The notes beneath the pieces were generated by a model that ran no database searches, was not told the DNA's origin, and worked only from the letters and a program-made list of their open reading frames with translations. Position numbers and translations under genes: made by a program. From positions 37,124 to 101,123 of the forward strand of contig NZ_AUDW01000007.1 of NCBI RefSeq assembly GCF_000425665.1: a stretch of 64,000 nt of DNA, read 5' to 3'. Source of the stretch: Gemella cuniculi DSM 15828. GTDB lineage: Bacteria; Bacillota; Bacilli; Staphylococcales; Gemellaceae. Shown here one piece after another: positions 51,250 through 60,413 of the stretch. Every line of letters starts with the position of its first letter. The stretch's first letter is position 1.

Positions 51250-54200
51250 ATGAAATTTCCCAAGAAAACTGCCATTAGTGCTTTAACATTAACCTTCCTT
51301 TTAGGTAATTATTCTTCTATTAATTTAGAAAACTTAACTAAATCCAATGTTACTTTCGCTCAACAAGAAAGTAACTTAAACGTACTGTCTAATCTAAAAG
51401 AGAATGAAGAATATAAATTTAATGATAATGATATTGTCAAAGTTATCGTTAAACTTAAAGAAGCTGAAGTTAATCCTGCTATTATTGCTACTGAAGAAGG
51501 TCGAAAACAACGTGAAAAAGAAACAGAACCTGTTCGTAAATCTGCACTAGAACAAATAAAAAATAGTGGAATTAAATTTAACAAATTACTAGATTACAAT
51601 TTATTATTTAATGGCTTTTCTTTAGAAACCTCTTATGCTAATGCTAAAAAAATACAGAAGTTAGATTTTGTTGATTCTGTTGAATTAAATGTTCAGTATG
51701 ACAAACCAACTACCACTTCTACTACATCTGACTCAACACCTCAAGTAGATCCAGCCTATGGCCAAGCGATTGATAGTAACAATATTATTAATATTCAACC
51801 ATTATGGAACAAAGGGATTAAAGGGCAAGGTCAGGTTGTTGCAATTATTGACTCTGGCTTAGATACTAATCATGATATTTTACGCATCACAGATCCCTCA
51901 CTTGCAAGATATAAAAATAAAACTGAGTTAGAAGATGCTAAGAAAAAAGCTGGTATTAACTATGGACGTTGGTATAACGATAAACTTATTTTTGCATTTA
52001 ATTACAATGATTGGAACGATGAAATTAAAGAAGAAGCTAATTCTTCTCATGGTATGCACGTAGCTGGGACAGCTGTTGGTAATCCGAGTATTAAAGCACA
52101 AAATGGAGATTACGTAGCTGGGGTGGCACCCGAAGCTCAACTTATGTTTATGCGTGTATTTTCTGATAAACAAGATAAAGGCACAACAGATTCATTTATT
52201 TATATTAAAGCAATAGAAGATGCTGTTAAACTTGGAGCTGATTCTATTAATATGAGTTTAGGATCAACTACTGGTTCTGTTTTAGAAGTCGGAAAAGGTA
52301 TTTCTAATGCTATTGCTTTAGCAAAAAAAGCAGGTATTACTGTCTCTATTGCTGCTGGTAACTCAAACACATTTGGTAATGGTCACAGTACACCTATCGC
52401 CACTAATCCTGACTACGGCTTAGTAGGAAACCCATCTGTTGATTATGATTCTATTTCTGTCGCAGCTATTAGTAATACTGTTTTAAATACTGAAGTTGTA
52501 ACTGTTAATCAGCTAAATGGAAATTCTGAATTCGACAATGGAAATATTGCTATCGGGACCTATAAAACTTTATTTGATTCTACTAAAGAGTATGAATATG
52601 TTTACGTTGAAAAAGGAACTGTAAGTGACTTTGAAGGAAAAGATTTGCAAGGAAAGGTAGCTTTAATTAAACGTGGTGATATTGCCTTCACCGAAAAAGT
52701 ACAAAATGCCATTAATGCTGGTGCTGTTGGTGTTGTTATCTTCAACCATGAAAGCGGCGGTGAAGATCTTCCTGGCATGCTTTTAAACGATTTAGACAAA
52801 CAAATTCCAATAGTTTCTATGGGAAATAAAGGCGGTATCGAATTATCTAAACACTCTGATAGCTATAAATTATCATTTTTAGGCACTTATGCGAAAAAAC
52901 CAAATCCTAATATAGGAAAATTAACAAACTTCTCTAGTTGGGGATTATCTGCTGACGGAGAATTAAAACCTGATATCACCGCTCCAGGTGGAGATATCTT
53001 CTCATCATTTAATGATAATAAATATGGTCTTGAAAGTGGAACTAGTATGGCTTCCCCTCACGTAGCTGGAGCAACTGCACTTATTAAACAAGCACTCCTT
53101 CAAAGATTCCCAGAATTACGTGAAAATCCTGAAGAAATTCAAAGGCTTATAAAACATTTAGCTATGAGTACTGCAAACCCTAACTTTAATAGTGAAACTA
53201 ATGCTTATACTTCTCCACGTCAACAAGGTGCTGGTGTCCTTGACACAAATAAAGCAGCTTTAGGTAATTTATATGTAACTGGAGAAAATGATTATGGAAG
53301 CATAAGTTTAGGTAATGTAGAAGATGAATTCACACTTAACTTAGTAGTTCACAATATTTCTAACGAAGATAAAAAATTAGTCTACACTACTTTCTTGAAT
53401 ACCGATGAAGTTAAAGATGGAAAAATTACACTTCTTCCTAGAAAATTAGCAGAAATATCTGGTGGTAAAGTAATAACTGTTCCTGCTAACGGAAAAGTGA
53501 AACTATCAATACAAGTTGACGCTACAAGATTTAAAAATGAACTTATCTCCCAAATGCCTAATGGATATTATCTTGAAGGATTCGTAAAATTCTTTGATGC
53601 TGATAACAATACAGAAGATATAGTAAGTATTCCTTTCGTTGGTTTTAGAGGAGAATTCCAAAATCTTGCCGTTGTAGAGAAACCTATCTATGACTTTACT
53701 GGATCTGATAAACCATTTTACTACAATTATCCTGGTACTGATGAAAGAGATGAAGATAATAACTTTACTTCCTTAGTATCTGCCACTACTCTGAACGGTA
53801 AAAATATCCTAAAAGTACTTGGTGAATTTACAGATCCCAAAACTGGAGAAAATTATTTTGGAAAATTAGCATTCTCTCCTAATGATGATGAAAACTATGA
53901 TGAAATTGGATTCAAAGGTGTATTCCTTAGAAATTATGAAAACCTTAAAGTAAGTGTTTATGCTAAAGATGATGTAAATCGTGAACATCCATTATTCCAA
54001 AAAGGAAATGAAAATGGACGAAAAAATTATTATGATAATAATCCAAGTAATCCAAAATCCCAAATAATTGATGCAACTATTTGGCAAGGTCAAGATAACG
54101 ATGGTAATCCACTTGCTGATGGTGAATACCAATATGTAGTAAGCTATAATCCTACTGCAACTGGTGCTAAAACACAAGAGCTAAGCTTTAACGTTACAAT

Positions 54201-56373
54201 CGATCGAGTTGCACCAAAAATAGAAGGAACAGGTGGTGTTTATGATGAGACTACTAGAACATTCAAGCCATATCTTGTCACAGAATCTGGTAGCGGTGTT
54301 TTATACAAAAAATTAAGCTATATCGGAAAAGTAGATAATGGCGAGGGGACTCAAGTTGATTCTGAAATATTAGTTGATGTAAATCCTGACGGTTCTTACA
54401 CTCTTCCTGAGGGAATAGATTTAGATATGTTTACTTACAGTGTAGAAGATTACGCTGGAAACAAAGATAGCATAAAACTTTCTAAAGTACACTCTTCTGA
54501 AAAAGGTACTATTGATGTTAATTTAACTTCTAAAGATGGAAAAGTTAGCTATACTTCATTTGGTCGTTATAAAGTTACTAATGAACAAGGAGAACTTGTT
54601 GGAGAAGATTTTATTAAAAATAACAAAACTCTTCGTGCTCTTCCGTTTGGAAAATATAAAGTTGAGTTAGTTCTTCTTGATGAATATCTTAAACTTACTA
54701 CTCCTAAAGTTGTTGATATAGAAATCACTAAAGACAAACCTAGTGGAGAAGTTAATTTCCAATTCGAAGAATTAGAAGATAATACAATGATTGTAAGATT
54801 CGATAAAATTCTTCCTGAAGGAAGTGAAGTTTATGCTATTAATACTGACGGAGAAAAAACTAAACTTCCTAGAAGTAAATATAGCAATAATGAATTCCAA
54901 AAACGTCTAATTACTGGTGAATATACTTTCGAAATTATTTTACCTGAAGGATATAGTTCTTCTGAAAATAATTTTAAATTTGAAATAAAAAATGAACGAA
55001 ATGTTAAAAACTTAAAACTTATTATGGCAGAAAAAGTTTCTACTCTTGCTACTGAGTTTGACGAAAAAACATTTACAGTAACATTCCCTAACAGCACCAT
55101 TTACAGTGATACTAAATTAATCATTTCTAATAGTAGTAAAGAAAATATTCAATCAATTAGCAAAGAACTTACTGAGATGGGAGAAAACTTAAACGAGTAT
55201 AATGCTTTATTCTATGATATTCACCTTGAAAAAGATGGCAAGGAAGTAAAATCAAACAAAACTCGTTTAGTTAGCCTAAACATCAATGCCGATAAAGTAA
55301 AAGTTTATCACAAAAAAGATAATACTGCTGTAGTCGCTCTTGATAGTAGCAAGGTTACTTTATCAGATGGAAAACTTACATTTGAAATAGATGAGTTTAG
55401 CAACTTTGTAATTCTTACTGAAAAAGGCATTTCTAATGAAGATGTTGCTGTTGACAAAACTACTCTTGAAGCTGAGTTGCGTGAACACGATAATATTGTA
55501 GCTTCAGATGTTTTCAAATTTGATACTCAAGAAAAACAAACTGCATACGAATTAGCAGCTCGTGAAGCAGAAAATGTTTTCAATAAAGAAAATGCTACTC
55601 AAGATGAAGTTAATAATGCTTTAAATACATTACAACAAGCACGCACTGCACTTTCTGGAAAAAAAGTAGAAGTTAATAAACAAAACTTAATTGCTGCCCT
55701 TGAAAAATACGAACAAGTAAAAACAACTGATAAATATACTTATGCTACCGAAAAACAAAAACAACAATACGATGTTGCTGTTGAAAAAGGGAAAGCTATT
55801 AATGAAAAAACTAACGTTACTCAAGATGAAGTCGACACTGCTCTACAAAATATTACGAATGCAGAAGCTACCTTGAGTGGTACAAAATCTTCTATTAATA
55901 GCAATAACCAAACTAATATTGACAATCAAAACGAAAATAACAATAATCAAACTAATACTGTAAATAAAAAAGAACTACAAGAAGAAGTAAATAAATCTAA
56001 AATTATTAAAGATGAAGAAAAATTTGCTAAAGCTAGTGATGAAGAAAAAACAAATTACGAAAATATGTTAAATGAAGCTAATCTCGTTCTTGCAAAAAAA
56101 GATGCAACACAAGAAGAAGTAGACACAGTACTAAACAAACTGAAATCTCTTAACAAAAAATTAGAAACAAAATCATCATTTATCTTCGGAAATAATTCAA
56201 AAGATAATAATAAAAAAGGATTAGCTGAATTTACAACAAATAACTTATCTAAAACCCAATCAGGTACTAGCTCTCTTAGCAAAACAGGTATTTCTTCAAC
56301 TACAAACTTTACTATCTTAGGTGGACTAGTACTGCTTGTAACGTTCATGATAAGAAAAAGAGTAAAAAAATAA
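51250..56373 (+). CDS. Cell-wall subtilase (S8 protease) with PA insert, FIVAR repeats and LSKTG sorting signal
   Basis: 1707 residues. Signal peptide 1-37; I9-like propeptide about 55-150 (VKVIVKLKEAEVNP). Catalytic triad Asp201 (VVAIIDSGLDTNHD), His267 (SSHGMHVAGT), Ser599 (LESGTSMASPHVAGA); the long His-Ser gap holds a PA domain (about 425-555, GVVIFNHESGGEDLPGMLLN). An Fn3-like domain follows (about 675-800), then beta-sandwich modules. Three FIVAR repeats begin at about residues 1401, 1475 and 1571. The C-terminus is LSKTG (1676-1680), a hydrophobic segment and RKRVKK: a sorting signal in which Pro of LPxTG is Ser. It resembles C5a-peptidase/PrtA-type proteases of streptococci that cleave host proteins; the target is unknown. 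Confidence 0.92.
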   Translation: MKFPKKTAISALTLTFLLGNYSSINLENLTKSNVTFAQQESNLNVLSNLKENEEYKFNDNDIVKVIVKLKEAEVNPAIIATEEGRKQREKETEPVRKSALEQIKNSGIKFNKLLDYNLLFNGFSLETSYANAKKIQKLDFVDSVELNVQYDKPTTTSTTSDSTPQVDPAYGQAIDSNNIINIQPLWNKGIKGQGQVVAIIDSGLDTNHDILRITDPSLARYKNKTELEDAKKKAGINYGRWYNDKLIFAFNYNDWNDEIKEEANSSHGMHVAGTAVGNPSIKAQNGDYVAGVAPEAQLMFMRVFSDKQDKGTTDSFIYIKAIEDAVKLGADSINMSLGSTTGSVLEVGKGISNAIALAKKAGITVSIAAGNSNTFGNGHSTPIATNPDYGLVGNPSVDYDSISVAAISNTVLNTEVVTVNQLNGNSEFDNGNIAIGTYKTLFDSTKEYEYVYVEKGTVSDFEGKDLQGKVALIKRGDIAFTEKVQNAINAGAVGVVIFNHESGGEDLPGMLLNDLDKQIPIVSMGNKGGIELSKHSDSYKLSFLGTYAKKPNPNIGKLTNFSSWGLSADGELKPDITAPGGDIFSSFNDNKYGLESGTSMASPHVAGATALIKQALLQRFPELRENPEEIQRLIKHLAMSTANPNFNSETNAYTSPRQQGAGVLDTNKAALGNLYVTGENDYGSISLGNVEDEFTLNLVVHNISNEDKKLVYTTFLNTDEVKDGKITLLPRKLAEISGGKVITVPANGKVKLSIQVDATRFKNELISQMPNGYYLEGFVKFFDADNNTEDIVSIPFVGFRGEFQNLAVVEKPIYDFTGSDKPFYYNYPGTDERDEDNNFTSLVSATTLNGKNILKVLGEFTDPKTGENYFGKLAFSPNDDENYDEIGFKGVFLRNYENLKVSVYAKDDVNREHPLFQKGNENGRKNYYDNNPSNPKSQIIDATIWQGQDNDGNPLADGEYQYVVSYNPTATGAKTQELSFNVTIDRVAPKIEGTGGVYDETTRTFKPYLVTESGSGVLYKKLSYIGKVDNGEGTQVDSEILVDVNPDGSYTLPEGIDLDMFTYSVEDYAGNKDSIKLSKVHSSEKGTIDVNLTSKDGKVSYTSFGRYKVTNEQGELVGEDFIKNNKTLRALPFGKYKVELVLLDEYLKLTTPKVVDIEITKDKPSGEVNFQFEELEDNTMIVRFDKILPEGSEVYAINTDGEKTKLPRSKYSNNEFQKRLITGEYTFEIILPEGYSSSENNFKFEIKNERNVKNLKLIMAEKVSTLATEFDEKTFTVTFPNSTIYSDTKLIISNSSKENIQSISKELTEMGENLNEYNALFYDIHLEKDGKEVKSNKTRLVSLNINADKVKVYHKKDNTAVVALDSSKVTLSDGKLTFEIDEFSNFVILTEKGISNEDVAVDKTTLEAELREHDNIVASDVFKFDTQEKQTAYELAAREAENVFNKENATQDEVNNALNTLQQARTALSGKKVEVNKQNLIAALEKYEQVKTTDKYTYATEKQKQQYDVAVEKGKAINEKTNVTQDEVDTALQNITNAEATLSGTKSSINSNNQTNIDNQNENNNNQTNTVNKKELQEEVNKSKIIKDEEKFAKASDEEKTNYENMLNEANLVLAKKDATQEEVDTVLNKLKSLNKKLETKSSFIFGNNSKDNNKKGLAEFTTNNLSKTQSGTSSLSKTGISSTTNFTILGGLVLLVTFMIRKRVKK

Positions 56374-56395
56374 CAACAAATAACAAATAATATTA

Positions 56396-56443
56396 AAAAT
56401 CCAAGATTTTGAGTTTATTCATTATCTTGGATTTTATTTTTTA
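56396..56443. terminator. Bidirectional terminator between the subtilase and OYE genes
   Basis: AAAATCCAAGAT / ATCTTGGATTTT stem with T-run after and A-run before, between convergent genes. The stem is shared with the hairpin at 36632-36660. Confidence 0.85.
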
Positions 56444-56484
56444 TCGATTGAAATATTTAACTATTATTTACTTTGCACCAAACG

Positions 56485-57666
56485 CTACTCTTCAGTCTCA
56501 AAGACACTTTCATGTAAATATAAAATACTTTCTTGCCCTGGTAGTGGAGGTAACCCTAATGAATCTTTTCTCGTAAAAGCCTCTTGAAGACCTTTCGTCC
56601 AATAAGTATATTTTAACTGCTCAGGAGAAATTTTAGAAATTATTGTTTCACCTTTTCCATTTTTAATTTTTTGTCCAAAAAGTGGATCGATAAGAGTTCC
56701 TCTTCCTACTGCAATTAAGTCGGTATGATTTTCCACTGCATCCTTGGCATCTTTTTCATTAAAAACTGAACCAACAACGATAATTTTTGTTTCTTCTCCT
56801 ACAATTTCTTTGAAAATTTGACCAAATGATTTTTCTTCATCTTTAGGCTTAGCATCATAACCACCCCAAATAGAAAGACTAATATAATCAAATTCATGTT
56901 TAATGACTTCTGCAATTAGTTGTGTAGATTCTTTGTATGTATATCCAACCGCTGATCCATGAATTTCCTCAGGAGAAATACGATAACCTACTATAAAATC
57001 TTTAGGTGCATATTCACTAATCACACGTTTTACCTCTTTTACTACTTCAAGAGCAAACGTCATACGCTTTTCAACTGATCCACCCCACTTATCCTCACGA
57101 ATATTTGATGTAGCTGAAAAGAACTGTTGAATAAGATAATGGTTAGCTCCATGAATTTCTACACCATCAAAACCTGCATCAATCGCACGCTTTGTTGCTT
57201 TTCCAAAATCTTTAATAATATTCTCGATTTCAGCATCAGTCATTTCTCGGACTGGATAAGATAAAAATGAAAAATCTATACCACTCGGAGCAAGAACTTC
57301 TTTACCTTTTGCAGCTCGCCCCATAGCTTCACGTCCACCGTGATGAATTTGTAAAACAGCTTTATTTCCATCTTTTTTTAGGGCTTTTGCTATAGCTTTA
57401 ATAGAGTCCAAATGTTCATCATCTTGAATTCCTAATTGTTCAGGATACCCAGGAACTGAACAAGGTCCACCTGTCGGTGTTACATAATGATATTCTGTTA
57501 TTAAAAGGCTGGCTGCTTTTGAACGTGCCTCATAATATTTAATCGTATCTTCAGTCGCAAAACCATCCTCTGCTCCTGAAAAAGTTAACATTGGCGGCAT
57601 TACTATACGACTGTCAATAGTTGCACCATGTCGAAAAGTTATTTTATCCGTTAAACGTTTAACCAT
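56485..57666 (-). CDS. NADH-dependent flavin oxidoreductase (Old Yellow Enzyme family)
   Basis: 393 residues. An FMN barrel with RIVMPPMLTFSGAEDGFATE, LQIHHGGREAMGRAAKGKEV, the HGANHYLIQQFFSATSNIRE active-site loop and IIVVGSVFNEKD. It lacks the FMN-bind and fumarate-reductase domains of the larger protein at 24345. It reduces activated C=C bonds, such as those of enals or nitro compounds. Upstream lie two identical 18-bp repeats flanking the promoter, and the next gene codes for an ArsR-type regulator with a similar site, so it is probably induced by electrophiles. Confidence 0.9.
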   Translation of the reverse strand: MVKRLTDKITFRHGATIDSRIVMPPMLTFSGAEDGFATEDTIKYYEARSKAASLLITEYHYVTPTGGPCSVPGYPEQLGIQDDEHLDSIKAIAKALKKDGNKAVLQIHHGGREAMGRAAKGKEVLAPSGIDFSFLSYPVREMTDAEIENIIKDFGKATKRAIDAGFDGVEIHGANHYLIQQFFSATSNIREDKWGGSVEKRMTFALEVVKEVKRVISEYAPKDFIVGYRISPEEIHGSAVGYTYKESTQLIAEVIKHEFDYISLSIWGGYDAKPKDEEKSFGQIFKEIVGEETKIIVVGSVFNEKDAKDAVENHTDLIAVGRGTLIDPLFGQKIKNGKGETIISKISPEQLKYTYWTKGLQEAFTRKDSLGLPPLPGQESILYLHESVFETEE

Positions 57667-58034
57667 AAATACACCTCACATATTCAATTTTTTAGATATG
57701 TTTATTGTATCATAGATCTTTGCATTTCACAATTATAAATTTAATTTTTTAGATATGTTTTTTTCAATTCTTTCTTTTTATAATAAAAAATATGATATTA
57801 TTAAAATATTTTAATAATATCATATTCCTTTTATAGTTTATTTTACAATTTTTTATCCGTATATTTTTCATCTTTACTTAAACACCAAATGATGAATCAA
57901 ATTTCCTAGCATATATGATATATATGGTGCCTCTCCTACTTCTCACCATTTATTTAGTAGCTTCTCATGCTATGAATCAATAACAATTCTACTCCTTTTA
58001 TTTTTTGTAAACTCTTTAATTATTATCTTACATT
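57667..58034. other. 368-base regulatory gap between the OYE and ArsR-type genes
   Basis: The left third holds the OYE promoter and two operator-like repeats (57685-57759). The rest (about 57780-58034) is A/T-rich with no gene or strong hairpin that I can support. Confidence 0.45.
57685..57759 (-). promoter_or_regulatory. OYE promoter flanked by two identical 18-bp operator-like repeats
   Basis: The promoter on the minus strand is TTGTGA (57731-57726), 17 bases, TACAAT (57708-57703). Identical repeats AATTTTTTAGATATGTTT stand at 57685-57702 (over the start of transcription) and 57742-57759 (just upstream of -35). A third, similar site with two extra bases (AATTTTTTCTAGATATT, 58364-58380) lies upstream of the ArsR-type gene. 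Confidence 0.7.
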
Positions 58035-58337
58035 TTATAATTTAGTAGATAAATATTCAGCAAGTTTTTGTACAACCTCATCATTTCGTTTAAAATACGT
58101 GTATTTTCCTATCCGTGTTGCTATAACAAGTCCTTCTCGCTTCATCATATTCATATAGGTTGATGTCGTTGATTGACTAAGACCTGAAACTCGCTGAATT
58201 TCTTCAACACAAACTCCAAATTCATCCATATCAATCTCAGATTTACAAGAAAAATGTTTTTTAGGATGTTTTAATAAATGTAAAATATTTAATCTTGTTT
58301 CATTTGCTAATACTTTTAGTACCTCTATATAATTCAT
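58035..58337 (-). CDS. ArsR-family winged-helix regulator, probably leaderless
   Basis: 100 residues from ATG 58337. It is an ArsR-type winged helix: VLKVLANETRLNILHLLKHP, then VCVEEIQRVSGLSQSTTSTY as the recognition helix-turn-helix and GLVIATRIGKYTYFKR as the wing. Two cysteines (FSCKSE and FGVCVEE) could sense thiol-reactive compounds. No ribosome site lies before the ATG; instead TATAAT (58350-58345) is seven bases upstream, so transcription may begin at the A of ATG. It likely controls the OYE gene 368 bases downstream through the shared motif. Confidence 0.82.
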   Translation of the reverse strand: MNYIEVLKVLANETRLNILHLLKHPKKHFSCKSEIDMDEFGVCVEEIQRVSGLSQSTTSTYMNMMKREGLVIATRIGKYTYFKRNDEVVQKLAEYLSTKL

Positions 58338-58433
58338 AATACTGATTATATCACAAAACATATAATTTTTTCTAGATATTACTATTCTGTTCTAATTACT
58401 TTTTTGTAATTGAAAATATATGTATATAAAAGA

Positions 58434-58471
58434 CACTCCAAATACTAATTTTATTATTAACATTTGAAGTG
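58434..58471 (-). terminator. Terminator-like hairpin after the DUF951 gene
   Basis: CACT-c-CAAAT / ATTTG-a-AGTG with a loose loop, followed on the minus strand by TCTTTTATAT. It would end the noc-parA-parB-mscS-DUF951 transcript. Confidence 0.5.
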
Positions 58472-58481
58472 CTATATACTT

Positions 58482-58670
58482 TTAATTTTCTTTTTTATCA
58501 ATAATTTTTTTTACTTTTTTATTAAATTCACGTCTTGGCATCATAATATTATTATCACATTTTATACATTTAATTTTTATATCTGCTCCCATACGTGTAA
58601 TTTGCCACCTATTGGTCCCACACGGATGCTGCTTCTTCATTTCAACAATATCCCCTAAACTATACTCCAT
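58482..58670 (-). CDS. DUF951 small protein
   Basis: 62 residues from ATG 58670 with AGGAGG eight bases upstream. The DUF951 pattern is clear: YSLGDIVEMKKQHPCGTNRW, then QITRMGADIKIKCIKCDNNI with a Cys-x-x-Cys that may bind zinc, ending MMPRREFNKKVKK. Function unknown. It follows mscS by 12 bases; the mscS-DUF951 order is common near the origin of Firmicutes. Confidence 0.9.
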   Translation of the reverse strand: MEYSLGDIVEMKKQHPCGTNRWQITRMGADIKIKCIKCDNNIMMPRREFNKKVKKIIDKKEN

Positions 58671-58682
58671 AAACAAAACCTC

Positions 58683-59549
58683 CTATTTATCAGTACTAGT
58701 TTTCAATCTTTCTTTAAAGACATTATAAAAATCTCGTCTTAACATGGTCTCAATGCTCTGCTTTTTACCAATTTTTGTTTTAGCAACAATCGTTATATAT
58801 GCTACATTATCTTCAATTTTATTAATAACGTCAACTTGTAATTTGTCATTCTTATATAAAAACTTCTTATAATCCTCACTCAAGTTTACTTTATTCAAAA
58901 TACTCTGTACTTCTGCTTCTAAATTATCCATTGAATCAAGAATACTAATTGGAAACTCACAAACTGCTAAATTATAAGTCAAAGAATAATTAATGACCTG
59001 ATTAATTGAACCATTAGGAATAAAATAAATTTCTCCACCCTTAGAACGTACTTTAGTAGAACGTAATCCAAGCGAAAGCACGTTACCACCAGCAATAAAA
59101 GCACCTTGATTATAAATTTTCACATTATCACCAACATCAAACTGCCCTTCAAGTATTATAAAAAATCCTGAAATAATATCTTTCACTAAACTTTGTGCTC
59201 CAAAGCCAATTGCAACTGAAGCAATCCCTGCACTAGCTACTATACTCGTCGTATTAACACCAAGTGTTGCTAAAATTTGGAAAAATGCTATAAAATAAAT
59301 TGTATAACGCATTGCACTTTTAACGAGTTTATGCAATGTTTCAGAACGTTTCTCATTGATTTTTATATTAAATTTTTTGTTTGCGTTCTCTCTTGTTGTC
59401 ATAACATAATCAATTATTTTATTCAGCAATCTTACTGCTAGTATTGCTATCAAAACAACAACAATTATCACAATAACTTTTTCTAAGATTTTAAACCATA
59501 TCTCACCGTTATAAAATAGTTTAAAAATTTTTTCATTAATGAAATTCAT
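58683..59549 (-). CDS. Small-conductance mechanosensitive channel (MscS family)
   Basis: 288 residues. Three membrane segments: KVIVIIVVVLIAILAVRLL (about 23-41), YTIYFIAFFQILATLGVNTT (about 75-95) and the pore helix TSIVASAGIASVAIGFGAQS (about 96-118) with Gly/Ala packing. QSLVKDIISGFFIILEGQFD leads to the beta domain (VGDNVKIYN, VLSLGLRSTKVRSKGGEIYF). It releases solutes on hypo-osmotic shock. It starts three bases after parB, the arrangement of yyaE-type genes near spo0J in Bacillus. Confidence 0.92.
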   Translation of the reverse strand: MNFINEKIFKLFYNGEIWFKILEKVIVIIVVVLIAILAVRLLNKIIDYVMTTRENANKKFNIKINEKRSETLHKLVKSAMRYTIYFIAFFQILATLGVNTTSIVASAGIASVAIGFGAQSLVKDIISGFFIILEGQFDVGDNVKIYNQGAFIAGGNVLSLGLRSTKVRSKGGEIYFIPNGSINQVINYSLTYNLAVCEFPISILDSMDNLEAEVQSILNKVNLSEDYKKFLYKNDKLQVDVINKIEDNVAYITIVAKTKIGKKQSIETMLRRDFYNVFKERLKTSTDK

Positions 59550-59552
59550 CTA

Positions 59553-60413
59553 CTAATCTTCCTTAAACAACGCCAAAATTCTCTCAAATTCATCATTGTC
59601 TTTAAATAAAATTTCTATTTTACCTTTTTGACTTCGATTTTGTTTTATCGTAACTATTGTTCCTAATCTTTCTTTTAAAATATTTTCCTGTTCTTCAATA
59701 AAAATATCTTTTTCTTTAACTTTCTTAATTTCTTTCGGTGCTGTAATTTTTACTACATATTCCTCTAATTCTCTTACAGACATTTTTCTTTCAATAACAC
59801 GTGAACAAACTTCCAGCATAGCTTTTTTTGTTTTCAATGCCAGTAGTGTCCTTGCGTGTGCAGTACTAATTTCTCCACTAGCTAATTTCTCTTTTATCTC
59901 CATTGGAAGTTTTAAAAGTCTCAAACTGTTTGCGATATAGGGTCTACTTTTACCCAATTTTTTGGAAAGCTCTTCTTGGGTAAAATCCATCTTGTTCATA
60001 AGATTTCTATAACTCTCGGCTTCTTCCAATGCTGACAAATCTTCCCGTTGCAAATTTTCTAGAACACTGAAAATCATCATTTCTTCGTCTGTTAATTCTT
60101 TAATAATAGCAGGAATAGTTTTTCTTTTTAAAAGTTCAAAAGCACGAAAACGTCTTTCTCCTGCAATAATATAATATCCTTTTACCGCTTTTTTTACAAC
60201 AATAGGTTGAAGCAAACCATTTTTTTCTATAGAATCTTTTAGTTCTTCTAATTTCTCCTCACTAAAAATCGTACGAGGTTGATATGGATTTTTCTTAATT
60301 TCCTCTAAAGGAATTTCTAAAACTTTGTCCCCATCTTCTACAAGCTCTACATTCTCTGTTGCAAATATTGCATCTAGCCCACGACCAAGTCCTTTACCTA
60401 TTTTTTTAGCCAC
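59553..60413 (-). CDS. parB: Chromosome-partitioning protein ParB (Spo0J)
   Basis: 286 residues. I start it at GTG 60413 because AGAGGTGAT precedes it by six bases; the TTG at 60419 is only two bases from that site. It begins KKIGKGLGRGLDAIF, then the CTPase/ParB N domain with LEEIKKNPYQPRTIFSEEKL and YIIAGERRFRAFELLKR, ENLQREDLSALEEAESYRNL, and the HTH FTQEELSKKLGKSRPYIANS. It spreads from parS sites and works with ParA. It overlaps parA by eight bases. No canonical parS (TGTTTCACGTGAAACA) was seen in the window. Confidence 0.95.
   Translation of the reverse strand: MAKKIGKGLGRGLDAIFATENVELVEDGDKVLEIPLEEIKKNPYQPRTIFSEEKLEELKDSIEKNGLLQPIVVKKAVKGYYIIAGERRFRAFELLKRKTIPAIIKELTDEEMMIFSVLENLQREDLSALEEAESYRNLMNKMDFTQEELSKKLGKSRPYIANSLRLLKLPMEIKEKLASGEISTAHARTLLALKTKKAMLEVCSRVIERKMSVRELEEYVVKITAPKEIKKVKEKDIFIEEQENILKERLGTIVTIKQNRSQKGKIEILFKDNDEFERILALFKED

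Noticed and set aside
59796..59808. AACACGTGAACAA as a parS site inside parB
   Set aside because: Only the CACGTG core matches; the flanks differ from TGTTTCACGTGAAACA. No canonical parS was found.
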